From Tyto alba (lineage: Eukaryota > Chordata > Aves > Strigiformes > Tytonidae), in NCBI RefSeq assembly GCF_018691265.1, contig NW_024881300.1, positions 6,151,546 to 6,215,545 of the forward strand: 64,000 bases of DNA, in the 5' to 3' direction. Shown here in pieces: positions 49,901-61,646 of the stretch. How positions within the stretch are numbered: the first letter of the stretch is position 1; each line of letters starts with the position of its first letter. The position numbers and the translations under genes were made by a program. The notes beneath the pieces were generated by a model. It was not told the origin of the DNA. It saw only the letters and a program-made list of their open reading frames with translations, and did no database searches.

Positions 49901-52612
49901 AAGAGGGTGTGCAAATTTCATTATTATTCCTCACTTTCACTAATTCGCAGTTGACTTTTTTGGTACTTATTTTAATGTGGAAATAATGGGCAAAGACTCA
50001 GGGGCCCTGCCCATGGTGCCCAACTAATGAACTCAGAAGTATGCAAGATGCCTACTTCACCTGATAACTAAAATCTGTGACCCAAAAAAATGCACAAAAG
50101 CGTGCAGTTATGATTGGTACAGAAGATAGGCTTATGCAGCAATAAATTAAGAAACGTCTTGGTCATCCTTTTTCTGTATGACTGTTTAAGTTAGCAAGTC
50201 TACCCAGAGGAGTGTCAGCCTGGCAATTACACAGTGGTTACAAACACACCAAAGGTGGCTGTGAGAACTGAACAAAGTTCCAGAGGTTTCACAGTGGGTG
50301 AAAATTTTGGTATCCAATTAATTTTAATGTATATTTGCTCCTCTCCATATCTTGTGGGATTTAGACTTGCCCCCAAGTTTAGGAAGTGTTTTGCTGATGT
50401 TTATTATAGCTAGAGCAATTGTAGTGAATAAATTTACTATTTTCTAAATATTATCAAAGCAGAACAGTTCCTGACTTCGATCAGATCACTAAGAGAATTA
50501 TTTTTAATGGGTAAGAGAGTAATAGTTAATATCTCCTTGTAATCATGATAAAACTGGCAAAGACAGATTCATACTTATAGGGTTTTTTCGTTGTGCAATT
50601 TGTAGAAGAGTACTTCTTTCATTTACAGAAACTTTCATTTTCAGCCACCCTGCAAAAAAGAAGAAAAGCCCCTATCTTACTGCTTATTACTTGGCGTTTG
50701 AATGTGCTCACTACAGAATACTCCACAAAGTTTGCCTGTGGCTTATTTAAATGTGAAAGAACACATGTGGTTAGCTGGGAAACACATTTTTGCAAGCTAT
50801 TATCTTTTTCTCCCCGATTCAGTAATTCCAAATGCAACTATGCTTGTCTTGCCCCTAGGTAGCATTGATATGTAATTGCCTTTGATGGTTAGTTGTATTT
50901 GGCATTGTCATGAAAAACAAATCTATGAATTCTGTATATTAATTATAATATTCTTAGAATCATTTTTCAAGATCAATATGAAGAAGTTTAGCTACAGTGT
51001 CTTTGCATGCATGTAATCATCTACATCAGAATCCTTGAGGAATCACAATAACAGTGATTCATTCATAATTCACAATTTCCATTATCTTCTTTCTGCATTT
51101 AGTATGTGGTAAAATTTGTAGCTTCATTTACATTGTGCTCTATGAATAATAGAAGAAATACAGTGAAGACCATGGGAAATGATCTTGTTGCTGCAGATGC
51201 ACTCTTAAGCAAATCTGCATTACAATACAGCATATTGCCTCCTGCACAACAGTTTCTGCAGAGCCTGCAGCTGCAATGGGGACACTTCAGATGGTCCTCA
51301 TTAAATGTAAACTCTTTCATTTTCATCTTCAAAGCAGCATGATGATGAAACCTTGAATAAATTGCTGTAGGTAAATGATATAGTTGCAGCCGTTAGATAC
51401 TACACTGTAGTTTGATAACTTCATTTGAGCACACTCATAGACAGCAAGTAGAAAGAGGAGCACTTAAGCAACTACAGTTTGTAAGAATGTGCTTACATTC
51501 TTAACCAGTTAGTACTCTGAATGTATAAAAGCACTTTTAGGTACCAAGGTAAAAGTCGTTTCTATGGTAAATCTAGCCACTGCAGCAACACTGTCTTGGA
51601 GCATAATCTCTCATCAAAAGAAATAATCCTAATTGAAGTTATAGAAATATTTAGAAAATTTTAGTAATATGGCATAATGAGATCGTTTTCCCTTTTAAAA
51701 CACATCACATATAAATATTTATAATATTTAACTAAATTGTTGCCAGCATTCAGTAACCTTGCACTGCATTTCTTTTTCTTAGTGAATGCATGCAGTCATC
51801 ACTAGAAATTACCTTAACTGCAACTTGCTGAATATGGTAGTACATTTGTAATGGGTTGTCTAAATATTCTATTTACAGTTAGGATATGTTAAGATATGCT
51901 TGTTAGTTCAGTTAAAAGTTAGGATGTAATTTGTCTTTAGTTGTTAAATATTCAGCCTGTTTCCACTGAAATCATGTAAATAACGGCACAATCTATTTAG
52001 ACAATTAATAATCTTTTGGTTTTTACACAAAACCCCACAATAATGTATTATAACTAAAAGTTTTTCAAACGTTGAAGAGATCATTATTCTGATGATGAAG
52101 GTAACTATTAAAAATATAACAAAACAAAACCAAGTTATCAAAGAATGAAAGCAACTTAAATTACTTCTTTTTTTTCCAGAGGCCAAGTCTGACAAAGCTG
52201 TACAGTACATTGTTCTGAATAAATGGCAAACTTTAATTTGATTGATTGAATTCTTATGCCCTTTTTGTGACAACACTCAGCAAGGCATACTGTAATGAGA
52301 AACACTCTGAGAAGAGTATATACTTTGCTATAAATAAGTGACACATTGTCATTCAAACAAAAAATAAAACAAATGGGAATATGTTTCAGTTTCTGAGTAT
52401 TCAATGTTTTCTATGCTAAACAGCATGGGTTAGTTCTCTGAAATATTATCCAGAGCAGTATTCAGATGCCTACGATAATGTCAGTACACTCTTCTTTTTG
52501 AATAGCTGGTTTCCTGCCTAAACTAATGTCTGTGCAGAGTAAAAAACACTTTTTCTCTTTTTTAGAAGTCCAATGTAAGGATTCACAGAGCTGTCTCTTA
52601 AGCTAAGCACTT
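46993..52612. other. AT-rich DNA, no gene recognised
   Basis: 5.6 kb without a recognised gene or repeat. A locally GC-richer piece at 47870-48080 carries overlapping minus-strand frames (93 and 118 codons) with no recognised product. A 9-bp stem-loop is at 51482-51503. A candidate acceptor with a 47-codon open frame starts at 49035, listed separately. T-run at 49011-49029. Confidence 0.5.
49035..49280 (+). other. candidate terminal exon (unverified)
   Basis: Nineteen T (49011-49029) lead into AACAG, an acceptor-like junction at 49034/49035. The frame beginning at 49035 is open for 47 codons (start KIYYSESLWTLN) and ends at TAA 49176-49178. AATAAA follows at 49268-49273. The peptide is mildly hydrophobic and unrecognised. 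The arrangement fits a last exon, but strong T-runs and AATAAA are frequent in this DNA, and no upstream partner exon is visible. Confidence 0.15.
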
Positions 52613-52633
52613 AAAAAAAAAAAAAAAAAAAAA
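52613..52633. repeat. A21 homopolymer
   Basis: Twenty-one A in a row, 60 bp left of a minus-strand CR1. It is a simple homopolymer and does not belong to the CR1, whose 3' end would not be poly(A). Confidence 0.85.
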
Positions 52634-52693
52634 TTCTGAACTGCTCCTTCCCTGAAAGTGGTAATAGCCAAAATATGCTCTTATCTCTGATGT

Positions 52694-53180
52694 GAGACCT
52701 TTAAGATCATAGAGTCCAACTGTTAGCCTGGCACTGCCACGTTCACCACTAAACCATGTCCCTAAGCACCACATCTACACATAATCTAAATAACTCCAGG
52801 GATGGTGACTCAACCACCTCCCTGGGCAGTCTGTTCCAATGCTTGACAGCCTTTTTGGTGAAGAAATTTTTTCCTAATATCCATTCTAAATTTCCGCTGG
52901 TGCAACTTGAAGCCATTTTGTCTTGCCCTATCACTTGTTAATTGGGAGAAGAGACCGACACCTACCTCCCTACAGCCTCCTTTCAGGCAGTTGTAGAGAG
53001 CAATAAGGTCTCCCCTCAGCCTCCTCTTCTCCAGGCTAAACAACCCCAGTTCCCTCAGCCGCCCCTCACAAGACTTGTGCTCTGACCCTTCATCAGCTTC
53101 GTTGCCCTTCTTTGAACACAGCCCAGCACCTCAGTGTCTTTCTTGTAGTGAACTGAACACAGTATTCAAGATGTGGTCTC
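52694..53180 (-). mobile_element. CR1 LINE, 5'-truncated, older subfamily, frameshifted
   Basis: Minus-strand CR1. Reading on minus from 53180, the C-terminal ORF2 region is clear: [20 protein letters not shown], then [18 protein letters not shown], then, after a frame change near 52860, [19 protein letters not shown]. The 3' UTR follows to GGACTCTATGATCTTAAAGG at about 52694-52715. The usual final segment (GGTTTGGGTTGGA...ATTCTATGATTCT type) is missing, so the 3' tail has been lost or belongs to a variant subfamily. The sequence differs clearly from the CR1 pair at 6.2 and 36.3 kb, keeps the LIALYN form of the motif, and appears older. Inactive because of truncation and frameshift. Confidence 0.93.
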
Positions 53181-56100
53181 AAATTTGAGATTATTACTCA
53201 ATTCTGCTGGTTTTAGTTCCTACAATACTAGGCTTTATCTAGCTTTGCAGACATGCAAAGTCCACACTTCATCTTTAACATGCCTGTAGACAAGTTACTT
53301 TAATTGTTTTTGATAATCTTTTCAAGACAAAAATGACTTGTTCAAGACAAATGGGACCTGATTGGACTCATTGGGTAAAATCCATGCTCTGCATAGGTCA
53401 ATAGGAGCTTTTCTACTGATGTCAATGAAGCTAAGATTGACCATTTATTTCAACGTGAAGTAGTAGCAGATACAACCCCAGAGATGTTTTTTCCCCTATT
53501 TTGGCCTTTTGGAGAGAACTATTACTAATCAGTGAGTTTTAACTGGTAGATAGGAATGTGCATGATACTTTATTGTATATTTTATTTCTTTTATTTTTAA
53601 AACATTGTGATTCTATCTGTTCAACAAGATCTCATTTCTGTTGGCCAGACAGGACAAACATTTTCTTTTTTCAGAACAGTGTCTATTTTCTCAAGCTTTA
53701 CAGTGAGGATATAGAAACGTTAACAGTGTGTATGATCCAATAGATTGGCTGGAGTCATCCTAGGAGGTCTTGTCTAAGCAGCATCAAGGAACTGCAGTTG
53801 CACCTCATGATTCTTGTTTCCATTTCTCCATCAGCATCCAGCCTCAAGGTGATTTGGTCAGACAAATCAGACTTGAGCATCAATAATATGTACATACTTT
53901 GAAACATAATTCGTTTAGTTTTATCATGTATGGATCACAGGCCTTTGACTACACAGCTAATGGAAGAAGTTTTACTTCAAGCCCATGATCTTTTACACCA
54001 CAACAAAACACGTTACTTCATTGGTGACAGCAAGGCCCACTGCAGCGTTCCTCCCCTCTGTGCTTAGTCCCCCAATAGCGATATGAATCTAAAAAATACA
54101 TTTATTCTCTTGTCTAGAAAACAGGAATATAACACATGACTAAAGCAGGATGCTTAGATGGTAAAATAATTGCTAATATAATCCTGGTTTATAGCAAGTG
54201 GGAATGGCTCATTGATCAAAGACTACTCTCCAACATAGTCTTCCATTAATCTCCTCCCCTCCCTTATTGTAAATGCCTTTGCATTCAGATGCATATATTA
54301 TGTAGATACATGGAATGCATGTTGGGTTTTTTTAGAGTATTTCATACTCTTAGCTTTATAAAGAACTGTTTTATAAATGGTCCTTTTCATTATTGTGTAA
54401 AGTTGGCAATAACAGTTCTAGACAAATCATTAAAACCGGTATATGATATAGCTGTGTATTATCACTATTTCCTTCATTATAATAATAAATACTCAGTAAA
54501 AAAGGACTCGCTCCATACTTACTAGAATGCTTCCATAAATATGCATCTGTTTACGTATGTATTTACCAAGGGTTAACAGTCACTGTGGTGTGGACATGTA
54601 AATGTTGAATAGCAAGAAGTTTCTTATTGTATACTAGGAAGTACTGAGAAAAAATAAAATGGATACTGCTGTGAAATCAGCTACTCTGTAGAAATCTGCA
54701 TATAATGCTAAATGTGTTGCATATGAAGCAGTCAGACATGTATAGTACAAGGGGTGAAACATTGTGTCATTTGATAGAGAATACCTTATGAGACCACTAT
54801 TTGAGATTTCACAAAGTGAGAGAATAGGCTTTTCTGGAAGAAAATGATTCTAACGGCATTATAAATCATTGGACTCAAAATGTAGGTGATCATTCTATTT
54901 TTATAGTTAGATGTTTGCGATGCTACTGTACTGGCTAGATTGTTTCCAGTTGCTTTCTAATAAATCACGAAGTTAATCAAAGATACATCTGGGTATTGTG
55001 GATTTACCGTCTATATAAGAATTCTAAAAGAAGATTAGAAGAGTCACTGGTCAGAGAAGAGTTAAATAATCTATTGCAACACTAATTTAGTAGGGTGTAA
55101 TCTAACTATTACTGATGTTAAAATGTGCCTCTCTTGCAACCAGTGCTTATGTTGTATCTAATTCTGGCATTTATTTGCATGCTGTTTCATTAGCACCAGG
55201 TTTTGACTTATAAAGAGTTTAGATCTGCCCTTCGATCTACATACATAACTTTCATTGATTTCAATAGAAAAAAATACATATATCTAAGCACAAAGTTCTA
55301 GTAATACGTTAGTTTTTCTTCAAAGTTGCTCAGAGAACTTTGATATAACTGGAGTATAATTAAATTTCAATTGGTATCTGAAAGATGAAACTGCTTCTCC
55401 CATGTTTATTTTAATTGTTCCATTTATCTGTTTAAACTTTTCTTTTAAAGCTTTTTTTTTTTTTTTTCTTATTTCAGTCCACAACTAGTGCTGTTTAATG
55501 TTTTGGCCCTGCCTCTGTACTTCAGTTATTTGCAGGACTCAAGTGGAGGGAATAGTTCAAGGCTGTCTCTGTTCGCTTAGCATGGCTCCTTATCTCTTGA
55601 AAAGGAACATGAAACTGTTAGAACATATTGTAATGCTGTAGCGATCTCATTGTTTCCCCAGTGATTTCCAAAATGAATTCACTAGTGTACAAGCTCATAA
55701 TTCAATTTTAAATATGAAGTTTCCAGTCTCTGGAGGTATGGGAGAGACTATGAAAACGATAGCTTCCATAACCTGTTTTTTCTACTACATAATAAAAGAA
55801 GTTTTAGCTGGTGTTATCAGTCCTGCCTGTTAAGACTGAATACTGAGATAAAAAAAAAGTCTAAAGAGAGAAACCTGTAATCAGAACCACAAGGAAAATG
55901 ATCTATTACAAGAATGGTGGAAGTGATGAGTCTGAAGCAGAAAGAAAGGAGGAGAAAAACGTGAAAAGAGGAACTGAAACGTCAGGCCTGAGGACTACTA
56001 TGAAAAATCCAGTCGTGATCAGAATTGGGATGTAGATATGGATAAGCAGTAGAACGGAATCAGTAAGGATTGAATGAGATGGAGATCATACCAGAACTTG

Positions 56101-56503
56101 GAGGTAAGTAAGAGTTTAGGTTGACTGGTAGTAGAAAAATGGTGAAAGTCAAAAATCTGTGAAATTCTCTGAAGGGTGTTTTAATTGTTTGTTGTGATGG
56201 TTTGTTTTTGCTGTTCTCTGGTTTCCCCATCAGGCTATAGTTAGAATTGCAGCCATGCTAACAGTCCTGGTGTGTGCTGGTGTGACACTGCAGGATGGGC
56301 TACTCTAATTACACAATCCCATACTTTTTTCATTGAGACCTGTGTCTCTTTCCCAGTACATCTGATAGCTACTTGGAAAAACTCCATGGGAGACTAACCA
56401 TCCATAAGTATAAAGCTTAGTTTTTCTTTTTCCTGAAAGAACTGATTTAAATACTAAAACCTTATGAAGTCCAAAAATATTTTTCTGTCATTGTTTGGTT
56501 TCA
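53181..56503. other. AT-rich unique DNA, no gene recognised
   Basis: 3.3 kb without a recognised gene. A strong acceptor-like site (T-run 55452-55467 then CTTATTTCAG to 55477) opens a 33-codon frame. It is discussed in the findings. 55860-56110 is purine-rich (GA-rich) for about 250 bp. Confidence 0.55.
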
Positions 56504-56623
56504 GGTTGTTGGGTTTTTTTTGGCTTTTTTTTTTTTTTTTGTTGTGTGTGTGTGTGTGTGTGTGTTTTGCTTGTGTGGGTGGGTTGTTTCTTGTTGGTTT
56601 TGTTTTGTTCTGTTTTTTTCCCC
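56504..56623. repeat. A-free T/G-rich tract with (TG)n microsatellite
   Basis: 120 consecutive bases contain no A. Within it are a T-run (56525-56540), about eleven TG units (56543-56565) and further G/T units, ending in CCCC. The (TG)n part is a microsatellite able to form Z-DNA, and the whole tract is strongly strand-asymmetric. Confidence 0.85.
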
Positions 56624-59600
56624 ATCATAATATCTCTAGCGATTTACTGCTGTTACAGATCCTAAGAACATGACCAAAGACAGACTCAAAGAAAGACTAT
56701 ATTAATGTAACTTACTAACATGCTAGTATTTGGATGACAATGTTCAGTTATGATACAAGTTTGAAGGAAGCATGGGAGAATCATGACTTCTGGTACAATC
56801 TTTATTTTTTCAAAAGAATAAGAATAAATGGTTTTCCTTTGTGAGAGGGAGTGTAAAGATAATTTTAAGTTGCGTATTTTCAGCATATGCTGAGCAGTTT
56901 TGTTAGGATCATGCATCTAGGACTTCAAGAGCAAATCTGAGATATAATCTTACTCTAGGACTTAATATTTTACAAGATTTCCAGTAATCTATCCTTTTGA
57001 CATTGATTGGTACTGTATTTAGTGATGTCTTCTGAATATGCTGAGTGATTTGGAACTCTGTGGGATTAATTCAGTTTAAAAAAACAAACAAAACACAACA
57101 AAACAAAAACAAGAAAAGCTGCATATAATTCCATGATGTTGATGGTATTTTGCTTGTTCAATTTAAGGCTCTATTTGCTTATATATCTTTGAGAAAAAGG
57201 CATTGTAATGCAGCAATGTAGTCCAGGCTGCAATACTCTTATCCACACAAGCATTTAGATGTTCTGTCTACATAAGCGGAATATCTTAAAGTAAATTCCT
57301 CTCACAGTTGATAATGATACAGTCATAAGGTGCCTTGCTCTTTTCTTCAAATTGGCCATAAATTTGTGCCTTACATCGTGCTAGAAGGTACTGCATGAAA
57401 AACCTTGTAGATAATACTTAGAATCATTATAGAGCATGTTATTTTTTGTAAGATGAAAGGTATTAGCACCTTTCATATCTGGAGTATTTCCAGTTCTGCA
57501 ATTAAGTTCTGTAATTATCTACAGCAATTTGAAATGAATAACAGTAATTTTTAATGTCCTGTCATAAAAACTGATGTGTACTGCTGAATTGCTGCTGTAT
57601 TCCAATCCAAAAGTGGCTCCATTTTGCTGATATGTGGAATTGCATCATATCTACCTCTTTTGAGGTTCTGAGAGTGTATTTTGAATTTGTGATGTACAAA
57701 ATGTTGAGATGTCATAGCATATGAAGCATTGATTTCATACTGCTTTTTTCTGATGATACTTTTGCGTATTTATTCTAAATCTCATGTGAATGTGATAAAA
57801 CCACATACATTCTATTTATCAGTTTATCATTCTTCTCCTCCTTTCTTACTCAAGATATTCTATTATTTGAGCAAGGAATACTTACTGTCATTTATAATTT
57901 TGACCAATTTAACACTTTCTACCTGCAATTTAAGGCTGCATCCCTATGTCACTGTGAGAAAATGAAGATGAGAAGATTAATGTTTAAAAAAAGTTGGCTG
58001 TAAAAATATGAAAATTCCTTGATGGATCAAGACTAGAACATAATCTTACCTAATTCAGGTTACTGGTATGTACTAGAACCTGATCAGATGTTTAGAAATA
58101 GTAATCTGTTTCCTTTCTGCATTATACAGCCTTTTTGCTCTTGGAATGAGGCTGTTACTCTCCTCTGAACTCTTCTGCCTCAGCTTTTCAGATCAGTTTT
58201 TGCCAGGTGCAGTTAGTTGCTTTATGTTTTGAAGAAATATATTGGTTTATTCACCTGTTACGACTATAATAATATTGCCTTTGGAGTCCACCTTGGTAAT
58301 AAATCTGACCACTCTGTTCCCCAGAATAAAATAATTAAAATAAAAATTGAATGTGCCAGAAAGTCTGTACTACAAACAGAATGGAATTGTGGGCTATAAT
58401 TCTGAACATTTGAGTTGGCACAATGTTCTATATCTCAAGAACAGGAGGGATTTCGTAATAAGGCTGTATTTCACAAGGAACTTTAAGTACAGTTTTCAAA
58501 AGCTTTTTTTTTTTTCCTCCCCAAATGAAGTTACACCTAGTCCTATTGATAAGATTTACAGTATAGTTCAATTATTTTATTGCTCTAATTTTAAGAGGTG
58601 AGCTACCTATGTGAACTCTGTTTGTGGAACTAAGAGCATACATTTGAATGACGTATGGGGAAACTACATCTCCTGCCTCCATCCAGCCAACATGTTTTCC
58701 TTTTGTGTTATCTCAACAGCAGTTGTGAGTATTTTTGAACAAAGATGCTATATTTATACTTTATATCTTCCTTATTCTGGTATTGGATCTTAAAAAAGCA
58801 AACATACTCCCTCCCTCAACTAAATACAACAAAATACTAGCATGTACTTATGTTCTATTTTTTACTTTATACTTCCTTTTTAATGGTAATCTGATATATG
58901 TGTTGTACCTCTCTGATGAAGGATGTAAAATTCTATAAAAGCTGGTAATAGAAAAACTGTATGTTTTAACTTGTGTGCTTAAAAGCTTTTATACCGTTTT
59001 TCATTAGTTAGCATTATTGCTGAAGGCTAAGTTACATGATAAAGTGTTACTGAAAAGAGTTTAGTCTTCTGAGAATACTATGGAAAACATGAGATTCTTA
59101 TCAAACTGAGTAGGATATTCCCTCTGACTCCCTTGGGATGCTATGTTTATTTGTAGTGTCTTGAAGTTGTAGAGGTTGTTTTTACCTGTTATAATTTACT
59201 AGTTTATTCTGTGTTGACGAACCAATAGCACCTTTGGCAGATGCTTCCTTTTATTCCTAGACTTACTTTCTTTTCTGTCACCTTTCTGATCTATAGTTTA
59301 CTTTCAGGTAATAAAATAGGAAGCCATATATTCATAAATAAAGATACATCTTATAAAAGGTAATTCAGTTCATCATATTTTTTTGTAGTATGTTATAGAA
59401 TATTTGTGTTGTCATCTGTTCTTCATGAGGGGATGGACAATGTATACTTATGTTTCCAGACTTGTGAATTACACAGGAATTGTTTGAGTCTGTTCTTCAT
59501 CTTTTCATTCTTGAAAGAGTAAAAAAGGTGCATGTAGAGGTGATGCAATGTATTAATCTGTTCAACTTATAACACTTACAGGGTGGGGAAGTTTGTCTAC

Positions 59601-60536
59601 TACACTTTGCGTAAATGGATCTTTGTGTCATGGGTTTCCACTGATCTTGGAAGACCCTCATAAATCTTTACAGGGGTTGTATCACAATTATTGTTCAAGA
59701 CATAGAAGGAGTTAATCTGTTCCAGTATTCATGATACTTGGAAAATTCTCTGTTTCTTCTTCCATCAAGAGAATGAATGTTTGTTTTTTTAAAATCTGTA
59801 CCTATTTTCAATAACTTGTCAGCACTGGAAACAAAAAGTCTGGTTTTCATAAGCAATCCACAGGCTATAGATGTGTCTTCCGTGGGCTATGTGTCTGTCT
59901 GTTGGAAGGAAATGTCATATCACATAATCATGATCATACAGGCATATAATTAATGTTATATTAAAAAAGGCACAGCTTGGAGAATAGAGACAAAAACAAA
60001 TTCTGGAGTGACACAATTACAGGCTTTTCTAATAACCCTGTCTCTACCTTTCCCTTAGCACTCTCTGTTGTTCCCAACAGAAAGAGGGAAAAGGACTATC
60101 AAACACTGCAATTTAGTCTTTGTCAAGACCTACACTTGTAATAATAATAAAAAAAGCTTCTGTAAAGGAATAGTATTTAAATTTACAAACAGTTCCTGAG
60201 TTCAAGTAATTCCTTTATTAAATAGAAAACAAACTGGCTTAATGTGAACTGTGACTAGAATTTCAATAGAGCTGATCCTTGTGGGATGTTTTTTATAATA
60301 TGTGTATCTAGTAGTGCTAAATATGCATTTAAAAACTCAGTCTTCTGGGACTGCTTTTTTTCCTCATATTCTTCCAACAGTCAGAATGTGCACAAAATAA
60401 CATTGCTTGAAATTCTGGGACAATATAATAATGTACCGAATGCATTGTGTGTACTTTGCACAGATTCAGGATAAATTAAAAATTTATATTGGAACCCAGG
60501 AAGATAATCCACAGAGAGTAAAGCTACCTCTACAAG
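56624..60536. other. AT-rich unique DNA, no gene recognised
   Basis: 3.9 kb with low GC and random short frames. It contains a T-free A/C tract at 57078-57118 and a T-run at 58506-58515. 58070-58200 has a faint resemblance to antisense old-LINE sequence (CTCCTCTGAACTCTTC), too weak to call. Confidence 0.55.
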
Positions 60537-60632
60537 TGGAGGTCAAATGACTTTACAAAGGCCACATGATAATACTGGCAGAGCTAGGATTACAATTGTG
60601 GTATTCTGTAATTTTGTTCCAGGCTCTGTCTC
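60537..60632 (+). mobile_element. ancient MIR-like SINE relic (3' part)
   Basis: GTGGAGGTCAAATGACTTTA, CAAAGGCCACATGATAATAC, TGGCAGAGCTAGGATTACAA and then CCAGGCTCTGTCTCA follow, in order and spacing, the 3' half of the amniote MIR core SINE (the 'gaggttaagtgact...aaggtcaca...ggcagagc-ggatt' region). It is a very old insertion, well diverged. The 5' half is not evident. Confidence 0.55.
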
Positions 60633-61646
60633 ATTTTTAAATCTCTTATCTTTTAATCCCTGTTTAATATGCATTTTCTGATCAGCTTCTGAGAACCTCT
60701 TTCCACCTTAGGTCACATTGTAAAATTTTGTTACCATAGCTCCTGCAATTTTTATTTATTTACGAAAACAAGGCAAAAATTTTTTAAGGTCTTCAGTTGA
60801 GAAACATGCCTATTTTTAAGTCTTCCCTGGTTTAGGTTTAAGTACCCTTCCAAACTCTCTTCAGGTTGTGTTAGCACTATTTCCTATCACAGAATTGCAG
60901 ATACCATGGAGCAAGAAAATCCATTGCTTCCAAACACAGGCCTGTTTCTGCTTGCTAGCCTGAGAGGAGCAGTGTGGTGTTTGCATAGTCACTGACACTC
61001 CATCCCCTGAGTTAATGTCATTTTGAAAGTGTAACACCTGGAAGATAGGACAGCATGATGGTTAAGCACCTGAAAACTTAATTATCAAACACTGTAAAAT
61101 CATTCCAGGAAAAACTGGTTTTCAGAGGGGATATGTCAGAATAGCTCAGAGGACATGGTGCATATTCATCTAAGAGATACTGTAGATGAGTATACTGAAG
61201 AGCTGAGTATAGTTAAGTGTTGGGTTTTTTTTTTTCACTGCCTTCCTATATTTAATGTCAGTGTAGTTCTGCTAGGGAGTGAGACTTACGTCTTTCAGGG
61301 CCTTATAACTGATCAAATCAAAGATTCATTGAACTGCACAGTTCCTTCAGTCAGTGAGGAGCAGCCATTTCTAGCCTACAGAAGCACAGGTACAATAAAA
61401 CTGCAGAGCAGTAAATACAGGATGAGCATCACAGCCACAAACCATATTCCTTACAGGTTCTGAATGCATTTTGCAGGGTTACATTTCATTCTACTATAGT
61501 AGGAAAGGGAATGTGTAATTTAAATATAACACAAATATAGAATGTTTAAATAGCCCATAGAGTAAATCAGTTTTCAGTATGATAAAGCCAAAAGACATTT
61601 GCTATTGACTTATTTTCTTTTATGCTTTGAAATCATGCTGGATTGG
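60633..61646. other. no gene recognised
   Basis: About 1 kb left of LTR copy B. A 102-codon frame (61155-61463, +) is open across it, but its product is unrecognised and it overlaps a T-run (61227-61238) that encodes phenylalanines, so it is more likely random. Confidence 0.5.

Noticed and set aside
51482..51503. 9-bp palindrome TAAGAATGT-GCTT-ACATTCTTA
   Set aside because: Short and AT-rich. Outer bases do not extend the pairing enough for a hairpin RNA.
58070..58200. Faint antisense old-LINE similarity
   Set aside because: Only one short segment (CTCCTCTGAACTCTTC) is suggestive, and order and spacing of other motifs are not met.
61155..61463. 102-codon + ORF
   Set aside because: Open through a T-run by chance. 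No recognised product.
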